A stretch of 64,000 nt of DNA from Topomyia yanbarensis (Eukaryota; Arthropoda; Insecta; Diptera; Culicidae), in contig NC_080672.1 of assembly GCF_030247195.1 (NCBI RefSeq), forward strand, positions 362,010,271-362,074,270, given 5' to 3'. Below, piece after piece: positions 55,481-64,000 of this stretch. Position numbers and translations under genes: made by a program. Within the stretch, counting starts at the first letter, position 1. Each line of letters opens with the position of its first letter. The notes beneath the pieces are model-generated. The model saw nothing but the letters and a program-made list of their open reading frames with translations, did no database searches and was not told where the DNA came from.

Positions 55481-57869
55481 GCTTTAGTACATGTTTAATG
55501 CTAAGCATTGCATTTACATTGTAAATGTCAAAAGAGGGTTTTTTGTGCAATACTAGTGCTAATTTATAACCGATATAGTGCAATAGCCTAATGCTTATGG
55601 TACACCGATCTAGGACTATTTTGTAGCCAGTCCAATGTAGTTTGGTACTTTAGTAAATAAATTGCCATTTTTGAATAGAACTTACATGTTTTGAAAATGA
55701 AAACTGACGTAAATCAGAGTGACACAAATTTTGGGTGTATTGCTAGCAGAATAAAGAAAAAGCAGACATACTGGAAACAACAGACACACTATCTACATGC
55801 AAAATGCTCATGATGTACATTGAGCATCACACGGAAGGTTATAAAACGCAAAACCTGCAAATTCAATTTGTACCGCATAGAAAATGCAACGTTCAACAAA
55901 GAAGCCTTCGATGAAAAGCTTAAAACTAAGTGGAATACTGATGTTGAGCCGTTACCTCCACCAGGACAATTTTATACCAATAACGAAAAGGAGCACATAG
56001 ATGTTGCCTTTTTGTCAAAATAAACCCACCTCACTATGTGCAGTTCCACCAGAGAACGTTCGCTCTGTACATAAGCAAACGGTTATCGTACTATTTACCG
56101 ATGCCAGACGTGCCCCATTCCGTCTGTGCGGTGTCTGTGTGAGCCCCCCCATGCGTTTACTACCCCGTTTCCGAAGCTCCATATACTCAACCGTCCGCTA
56201 TCCGGTTGCTATCACCATTTCGAATTCCACCCGCAGCAGCAGAAAATGCACGAGATGAAAATGATGTTTCACTGACTGAAAATTGCAGTTTTTTTTTGGG
56301 GTTGGAAAAGAGTGAGAATGATTCTGGACCAACCTTACAAAGACTGCTGTTGACCGTGTGAACGTGTTTGTCTGGTAAGTTTAGTACAAATTTTGAACCT
56401 AGTTATAATATAGCATTTTGCAGTAGAATGACTTTTTTTACTCTGGCAGAAAAAAATAATAAATTTATTTATTTTTTGTAATGATTGAAGTGACTGTCTT
56501 AAATATAATCCAATGATGACGAATAGATTTCTATTCGAATTTTATCGTTGATAACAATATTAGGTGAATTTCATCATAAATTTTAAGGTCGAATATTTGG
56601 AAATTCGTTCAAGTGTTATTCCATCAAACACTCTCCTATAATAATATTGATTTCATCGGTGAGCAAACCGATCTCATCGCTATTTTGGATCGAATGCTCA
56701 ACAAGTTTTGCCTGTAATAAAAAAAACACAAATCCAGTAAACAGCAAACACTGTGTTGCTTTGAAAGGGTTGCACAATGTTTGCTATTATTTTAAGCATG
56801 GTTTTTTTTCACCTGTTGAAATTCAATTAATCGATCCGGGAGAGAAAAGTTTCAATTTATTTTGCCTCAAACTGGCGGAGGGGGAGAGTTATTAAGTAGC
56901 GAACATATGTGACCGATTAAGTGTTTGCTGCCGGGTTTTTGTTTTTCGAACGAATTTCACTTTTCTACGCACTATAGTTTGCTGTGTGGTCCTAGTGCTC
57001 GCGGACGGCACGAGCGTCAGTAGGGGAGACAACTGAGTCGTTTTCAAATTGGTGACTTGAAGAAATTAAGAGTTGAATTTAAGTTGATGGAAGCTAATTT
57101 AGCACATGTCTTGTCAAAACTAAAAATCCTCTGTTGTTTCAAATGACCAAATTGTTTCTAGTCGGAGACCGTCCAAAGTCCAGTCTCCTCTACACTAGTT
57201 CAACTTTGGACCGTATAAAAAAAAACTTTTGGTGTGCCTCGGTACTACTGTTGCCTTGCCGGCTCCACCATGTGTACTCACTGTAGCCCGCTCTGATATA
57301 ATATGTTTGTTTATTTGTTTATTTCGAATCATTCATTAGATTGCATGTTTTCAGCATGCTCCCGCGTCAAACTTTGAGCGGTAGTTTGCGTCCGCGGAGA
57401 GTTACACCGAGAAGGGCTGCTCGGAGGAGTAACTGACGTCAAACTCGAACAAAGCGGCTGGTTTGCTGAATGACGGTTAAGGTAAACTTTTAGTATAAAC
57501 ATTTGGAATCGGTACGATTGGGGAGTAAACGCCAAATTGTGAATTAAACTTTGCATTGTTGTCCGTTTACTCACAATTGATTGTTCGATGGTGGCCTTCA
57601 GGTGATAAATGAGTTTACACTAACCTGAAATGATAAAAAGAAAAAAAAAAAGTTATTTATTATCCAAACGTAAATGTTGTATGTATATTCCAAATTAGTA
57701 ATTTAACTCTGTTGATAGTTTCTATGGCATCACTCAACAAACTAAGAGAAACTTAAAATAGAGGCCCTCATGAATCCTCGTAAATCAACCTTGACCGATC
57801 GTTACCTAATAGCCTGCAATTTTGCAGTTGATCGGGCCCTACTGTTACCGTCACCTCACCCAGCCAATA
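55481..57869. other. unclassified DNA
   Basis: No recognised gene. It includes the unassigned open frame at 55817-56023 described separately. 57330-57600 and 56920-57030 are GC-richer and unlike the neighbouring repeats. Confidence 0.35.
55817..56023 (+). other. unrecognised 68-codon open frame (possible exon or TE fragment)
   Basis: Open between an in-frame TGA near 55812 and a TAA at 56021-56023, with no ATG at its start. The translation has mixed, protein-like composition (for example FNKEAFDEKLKTKWNTDVEP and PLPPPGQFYTNNEKEH) and is less skewed than other chance frames here. I do not recognise a family. It could be a terminal exon of a host gene or a fragment of an element. Confidence 0.25.
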
Positions 57870-59571
57870 CGGATTTTTTTTTTCGAGAGTTGTCCTACTG
57901 GAGCTATAGAGCTAAGTTCTCGGATGGGCTCCTCGTCAGAATCACATACTATAATTTGCAGACGAGACAGGCGAATGGCTCACTACAACACTACTTTAGG
58001 CCAATTGTAGCGTGCCGTGATTCTGAATGTGATATTCATTGTACGGTTCAGGTATGTGCGGGCGTAAGGACTTCGCGATCGCGTGTATCATCGCGAATAG
58101 CTCGAGCATTTGTACGTTAACGTGTTCGATCGCGTGTGCGTTTGTATGTCGCGTGCGCTAACACGTATGTAACTTCGCGTGCATGAATTCTATTTTATAA
58201 CCGTGTGCCTTTCGCATATTCGCGTGTATCTTGGATAATCGCGCGCGGACAGTTAATCTAATACTTTATTTTTGGTGTACGGCTCAGATGCTAGAAGAAT
58301 GTGAGATCTTCCATATCACTAGAGTTCCCGGTGATGTCGCCATGGAACGTGTTGTCTAGTGGATATTTTTTAATTGGTCCTACTGAATGTATGGACCTAA
58401 GTTATTAGGACAGAGAGTAATGGTTTCCTGACGTGACCGATTCATGAGCGCGCGAAAACGGACGTTTGTAGGTTCGCGTTTGAGACAGCATTTGAAACTA
58501 CGTAAGTGCTAAAACGTTCTCCTTATTACAGGAGTGTTATTAGGTTTGCGCGATCGCGAACGTAGGTGTGTGTTCTAAATCGCGAAGGGCTTAAGCGTTT
58601 GTTTGTTCACGTGTGTGTCACGTGTGCCCGCGTGCATGTGACTTCGCGTGTATAAAACTGGATTTTGTAACCCTGTGGCCATTCCTATATACGCGTGCGT
58701 TCTTGATCATTCTGATAGTTTTCGGTGTACAATTCACATTCTGACAGGGAGTCAGTGATCCCATATCACTAGAGTCCTCGGACATGTCGTCATGTAACGT
58801 GGTGTCCAGTGGGTATTAGAGCATTCTTTTTTTAATTGGTCCAATTGAAGGCATGGACTCTGCTGTTATCAAGGATAGAAACATCCGGAAGTGACCGATT
58901 CATGATCGCGCGACAGCGGGAGTTTTTAGGTTCACGTTTGAGACCGCGTTCCAAAATTTATAGGAGTTGAGACATTCACTTTATCACCGGGATGTTATCA
59001 TGTTTACTAGATCGCGGGAGTAGGTGCTGTGGATGGTCGCGAAGGGCTCAAACATTTGTATATTAACGTGTTTGTCACGTGTACGTGACTTCGCGTGTAT
59101 AATTTAGATTTTATAATGATGTAGCCTGTATTCTTGAATGATCGAGCGCGGACCGTGAATCTGATGCTTAAGTTTTGGTGTATGGTACAGATGGTAGTCC
59201 GTGTTCCCATATCACTTGAGTTCCAGGTCATGTCACAATGGAACGTGTTGTTTAGTGAATATGAGCGTCACTTTATTGATTGGTTCAACTGAAGGCATTA
59301 GTCCAGATTGCTTGGACCGAGTTAAGACTTTCGGACGTGACCGTTTCATGATCGTGCGAGTGGTGGGTTAATGTTTAAGACCGCGTTTAAAAGTTTAAAG
59401 ATGCTACGTTTACTTAACTACCGGGGTGTTTTCATATAGGCGAAATCGCGGGCGTAAGTATATGTGGATTATTGCAATTGCATGGTCGCGTTTGTGGCCA
59501 GGTTTATGTTATCGCGTAGGCCACAAGCGTTTGTACCTATATGAGTATAGATAGCGTCTAGTAGAGATATA
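57870..59571 (+). repeat. A-module tandem array, copy 6 (about 3.5 units) and start of B
   Basis: Colinear with copy 2 at 19082 unit by unit. The ATCGCGAAG-type anchor lies near 58090, 58577, 59033 and 59510, a period of about 456-487 bp. The leader TTCGAGAGTTGTCCTACTGGAGC follows a T tract. The B module begins near 59540 and is cut at 59571. Confidence 0.85.
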
Positions 59572-59890
59572 GGGTGATGAGCCCATTTGCGTCATGTTTC
59601 TATTATCACCCTACCCATTTGAAGCCGTTGGTTAGAGCAGTGTCTGCCATCTTTGTTCAACGTATTGAGTCAAATGGTAGCGCAACAATAGGGGCACTCG
59701 ATTCGAGTTTTCGTTGCGCTCAAACACGAGAATTTCACTGTTTTCAGTGCATTTGTGTTATTATATTGGTTCTTAACAACGAAGCAAAGCTGTTGATGTC
59801 AATTTTTACGTATTCAATTGATTGTAGGGCGAGAAATTAACAAATTAGTGAGGCACCTTGCTTAGTATGGTGAAAATAGGCACTTCACCC
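59572..59890. mobile_element. 319-bp TA-type MITE
   Basis: Ends GGGTGATGAGCCCATTT and, read inverted from the right, GGGTGAAGTGCCTATTT. TA on both sides (59570-59571, 59891-59892). The B-module copies at 20760 and 52345 show the empty site GAGATATACTAATAAAAGG. No coding capacity. A TA target fits the Tc1/mariner superfamily. Confidence 0.85.
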
Positions 59891-60002
59891 TACTAATAAA
59901 AGGAATCATAACATGCCGAACAAAGAAAAAAAGATGCAAAGAGCTTCATTAGAAGTGTATAAATTGACCAATACTATTTCGGTATACATAAATAATGGAA
60001 AA
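59891..60002 (+). repeat. B module, copy 6, second part
   Basis: TACTAATAAAAGGAATCATAACATGCCGAAC to AAATAATGGAAAA, matching the B modules at 20768 and 52350. Confidence 0.8.
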
Positions 60003-63000
60003 CAGGCACGTAGCCAGAGGGGGGGCTAGGGGGCTAAAGCCCCCCCCCCCCCCGAAATTTTTCAAAAATAAATTTAAAAAACCGGTGACTTAACAAAACT
60101 TGTTGCTTATTTGATTTGAACAAATTATTGAGAAAAAGTTAAAGAAGGCTATTTCTAACCACCGAAGGCAATGGTCACGAAATTCAGTGTGCTTTATGCT
60201 TTTGCTCGAGCCAGTGCGAAGCGAACAACAAAAAAAGTAACTTTTATATTGTGTGCCTTGTCTGAAGAATACAAGAGACTGTTACTTTAATTGTAGCTGT
60301 AATAATCTGTCGAGATTAGTGATTAGCAGAAGCAAGAATTGGTGCTCCAGCCAAATGCGGTGATTATAAAATTATTGATCATTCGCATCCTGAAGGTGTA
60401 AATAGAGATTAGACTTTCGGAAACCGGCTCTATCCAGTTCTACCATGGCAGGCATTTAGCGCTCAACAAATTAGTGCAGACGAAACCATTCATTTCGCAC
60501 AACTTAAAGCACAAGGTTGTGTGTGACAATGCTATAATTAAGATCCTTCTGTATATGGACTATGAGAAAATGAATGTTCCGCTACAAGATCGGATACCGC
60601 TTACTCGCAGATTAATGTCACATTTGGGAGAAATGGAATCTATTTGGAAGGGCAATTATTGAGGGCGAAAAGCAAGGAAGATATTCGCGAACATAAAGGC
60701 AGCAACTACGATGATGACACGGAAATGTACAATAGCGAGATAGAAATGAACTACTCCCCCCCAAGACATAGTTGGTGAGGAAAAAAATATTTCCTCGCCT
60801 CGTAAACAGGTTTCCACGTGCAATGGCTAAGCGCTTGCGCGAGTTCTGTAGGACAACCACATAAACTCGTTATATTATTTTTATTGTTTACATAAGGAAA
60901 TATATAAAAGACCCACGACCCAGTTTGTTATTTTTAAATGATAAGTTTTTGAATTGCACACAATTTTGAATTTCTGTATTAGGTCAGTGCACACTGTACA
61001 CTCTGTTCTCTGTACACTACTCTGCGCTACACAAAAAGTATTTCAATTTATCTGAGAACGATTGAGACGAGAATAGAATTTTCATTTCGCGTCATTTTAA
61101 CGCAATACCATTTTTATTAACGCTTCATTTCATTGTTACGAGTAATTCGTTCCGTACTAATACACTGTTAATCCGTAAATCCGTGATATCTTCGACAAAC
61201 GTGCAAAAAAATTCTTTTAAAAGTGGACCGGGCAAAAAGTGGTAAAATAATAGGCAATCACGAAGAGGGACTAAAATGTTGGGACTGATTGAATCTATAA
61301 GTCAATAAGTTGGGATAACAGTTTCGATTTCATGTCTTAAGTATGTGACAGTCTTTCGTTCCGTTTTTGCTCGTCATGGAATAAAATGAGAGAGATAATC
61401 TTAAATAAGAGAGCAAAGAGAGGAAAAAATCAACCAATCTAAATCGACTCAAGATCACTCTTCTATCTTTACTATACACTCAACACGAGTTCTTTCCGAA
61501 TTGCGCTCTGATCTTCTCATTTCGTCTTCGTTGCGTTAGGTGCAACAACTTTAATTGAAACTTTTTCCCAAATAGTGATAAAACAAACATGTAATCAGAC
61601 AAACATTACAACTTTCTTCAAGAAATCATACATCTCTTCCAATCTTGATGATGATTGAAAAAAATCAAGAGCTAATTATTTTTATTCACAAACAAACCTA
61701 TTACTAAACAGATTAGTGTTCATATTTGTTTAATGAATTGGCAAAGAGTTTTGCAAAAGTTTTACAGGAAACGGATAATTTGCTGTAATTTAAAACAGAC
61801 AACTCTAAAAGAAAGCCTCGGCAAATTAGGTGCAAGTGCGATGTGTTCTCTTCCATGTGTCGGAAGCAAGTGATGCTGAAATTATTATCTATGTTTATAG
61901 TCTCTAGTTATTTTGGTGGTGTCATCAATGTTATATTTACCAAATTTTATGTAAATTAGAAGCATTGAGTAATCAGTGCTAAGTAATTTTCTTTCGATTT
62001 GTGAAAAGATTCTGAGCAGTTTCGCTCAGTAGATTAAATTCTGGGTAGTTTCCATTAGTAGATTAAATCATTGAAATATATATTTGACATTGTCCAAAAC
62101 CCCACGAATTCCGAAATAAAACCTTCAAATAAATAAATAAAACCAAAATGTTCAAATATAATATTTACTTAATCTAGGTAATCTTCTCAAGTTACAACGG
62201 TTTTGCAAGATTGTCAAAAGTCAATAGAGCTAAGGCATTCTTGCTTTGTAGTGAAATCAGTAGTTTTTGCACTCACTTTACATTTTGACTTTTACTATAG
62301 TTTTAGGGATCTAGGAAAATCAGTCTACGATATTTTTAATTCATAAGTACAATGATATAAAAAGTACCTAAAAAGAATCAACTTAAATAGATAAAAAGAT
62401 AGTTATTCTGAGTTGCCTGATAATGTTGTCGAAGATAGTCTTTAACCCATTACCTATGAGAGTCAAATGAAAAAAACATGTGTTTTTTTCAGGATTGTTT
62501 TGATTACGACATGATCAGTATCATTTAAATTGAAAATTTCATAAAGTCGAGTTAACGCAAACTTCGGATGAAGTCAAAGAGCTAGTAATAGTAGAAAGAA
62601 ACCTGATCATGAAAATAGGAGTTGAACCTATTTTCTGCATCTACAAAGCGCCTGCCTTATCAGAAGATTTGAAGCAAATTTCGATATTCACTTTGTTCGG
62701 ACATTCTTTGCAACGGTAAACTTTGATTTCACACTGATATATTCCTATTCATGGGGACAACCTTGACGTTGGTTTCGTTCTTCTGATTAGCAAATGCGTG
62801 TAAAGTTTCATGAGACAGGTTTTTGGATATTTTTCTACTCATTCCAATTTAGCGTCTTCTATAAATTGTAAAGGTGTATCGAATGTGTAGCATTTTCAAG
62901 CAGCGTAGCATGCAGCGTAGCATTTTCAAGCAGCCCTTAATACTTTGAGCTCTTGACTATTCATGTTTGTAACTAGAGAAATTTCTAACTTGTAAATCAA

Positions 63001-63223
63001 AAATAATCAAATTTAATTCGTCGATGCACTATAGCCTTTCTTGTAACAGGCAACATATTATTAGAGTTTTTAGTGTCTATTGTCTTATTTTTGGAATTGT
63101 TTTCACTAAGAACTTTTCATAATTACGTTCAGTTTCCAGTGATTGTTTCAAGTCATCAGAATTAATACATTTATGCAATAATTTTTAAGCCCCTCCCGAA
63201 ACAAAATCCTGGCTACGGGCCTG
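60003..63223. mobile_element. 3.2-kb hAT-like element, no intact transposase
   Basis: Ends CAGGCACGTAGCCAG and, read inverted from the right, CAGGCCCGTAGCCAG. ATGGAAAA flanks both sides (59995-60002, 63224-63231), an 8-bp duplication as in hAT elements. The B module is continuous across it in other copies (AATGGAAAAGCAAAC). The open frame at 60474-60662 has no hAT motif I can name, so the copy is non-autonomous or decayed. A C tract near 60040-60053 sits in the left subterminal region. Confidence 0.8.
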
Positions 63224-63785
63224 ATGGAAAAGCAAACTTATAGATGTACAAAAGAAACAGACTAATGAAGTAGAATAAGAAAACAGATGTATCATGCAAT
63301 CAAACTCGTCTAAATGCAGCATATGTTGCATATTTATCATCAACGACAATTGCCTGCTGTTAGACTTTCATCATGCTATGCTGGCCGGGAATGGATGACT
63401 CACGTGCGATGGTAAATTCATTGTACCCTAATTTATCCAATCTTTCTTTCTCGAATGAATAGAACCAAATGCGCAAATTGATCACCAGAAGTATTAGCCA
63501 CTATTCTATCATATACGCCAGTTCTGCATCCATTCCCTGACCCAACTGTCACAAATACTCAGACGAACACATACATAGATAGACATACGACTAGCACAGA
63601 GTATGAAGAAACATAGAACATAAAAAAGGCTCATAAGCCCTCTCGGTTTCCTCGATGCACCACTATCGAGGCGTAATGCAATAACCATTTTAAAGCAATT
63701 TTCTGTCAGAGGTTCTGTAGCACTGAGGCACGTAATATGCTTGATGGTGTTTGCAATACCGTCAAACCCCTCAAACCTACACGGA
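63224..63785 (+). repeat. B module, copy 6, third part
   Basis: Resumes after the hAT-like element and runs to CCGTCAAACCCCTCAAACC. It lacks about 275 bp present in copies 2 and 4 (joined near 63600, GCACAGAGTATGAAG). Confidence 0.8.
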
Positions 63786-64000
63786 AAAAAATTGTTGCCA
63801 AAATGAATAAAGTGCCATGAATTCTGGAGAAATCACTTTTTTAAGTTACGAAAATAGGACCATGAACAACAATCGTATGTTTTATACTTATGCCCCATTT
63901 TCATTCAGTAACGTTCATATAATGCTTTTATTAGAGGAAATTTGTTTTTGTTTTATGAACTTCAGTCACGGTTTCCGCCATACCACTATCAAATCGATTT
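63786..64000. other. unclassified sequence to window end
   Basis: Nothing recognised. Confidence 0.35.

Noticed and set aside
60474..60662. hAT transposase exon inside the 3.2-kb element
   Set aside because: The 62-residue frame shows no hAT catalytic or dimerisation motif that I can recognise.
19082..63785. A arrays as a CRISPR-like or bacterial repeat system
   Set aside because: Units are ~450-490 bp, diverged and without spacers, in eukaryotic DNA.

Overview
The window looks like a stretch of non-coding nuclear DNA from an insect, most probably an Aedes-type culicine mosquito. That assignment is an inference. It rests on AT-rich eukaryotic DNA packed with nested transposons, two copies of an I-clade-type LINE (CCHC gag, endonuclease, reverse transcriptase, RNase H), a mariner-superfamily transposase remnant resembling mosquito ITmD37E elements, and many TTAA, hAT-like and foldback MITEs. 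No host protein-coding gene could be supported. Every convincing coding region belongs to a mobile element.

Layout. 0-3.7 kb: MITE-like and foldback repeats plus a TTAA MITE. 3.7-9.9 kb: a full-length LINE with both ORFs open and a 14-bp target-site duplication. 9.9-11.6 kb: a hAT-type MITE carrying a tRNA-like module and a TTAA MITE, both inserted in an older tandem array. 12.5-15.4 kb: a second, different LINE, broken in its endonuclease and reverse transcriptase. 15.9-16.9 kb: a mariner-type pseudogene split by a dispersed repeat. 17-19 kb: apparently single-copy DNA. 19-21.7 kb: a tandem array of ~450-490-bp units (module A) followed by a ~950-bp tail (module B). 22-24.3 kb: a 2.2-kb inverted-repeat foldback. 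24.3-28.4 kb: an old antisense relic of the same LINE family, carrying a 196-bp TTAA MITE and a 1.17-kb foldback. 28.4-35 kb: a hAT relic, an 881-bp insertion of unknown type, and an A array split by a 2.8-kb element with CACAGTG ends. 36-39.2 kb: a second TTAA MITE, a foldback whose two arms each contain a tRNA-like sequence, and an antisense LINE fragment. 39.2-43.7 kb: mostly unclassified DNA. 43.7-51.4 kb: the second, younger LINE copy, with ORF1 open and ORF2 broken, plus a 1.7-kb TTAA insertion in its 3' UTR. 51.5-63.8 kb: three more A/B copies, a CACAGTG-element relic, a TA-type MITE and a 3.2-kb hAT-like element.

Nesting order can be read from exact target-site duplications and from empty sites present in sister copies. 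The A/B family is oldest and always in the + orientation. DNA transposons entered it, and the full-length LINE then landed across the very edge of one of them. Both sense and antisense copies of one LINE family are present, along with two long palindromes that would form double-stranded RNA if transcribed. The window could therefore be a small-RNA source locus, but nothing here proves it.
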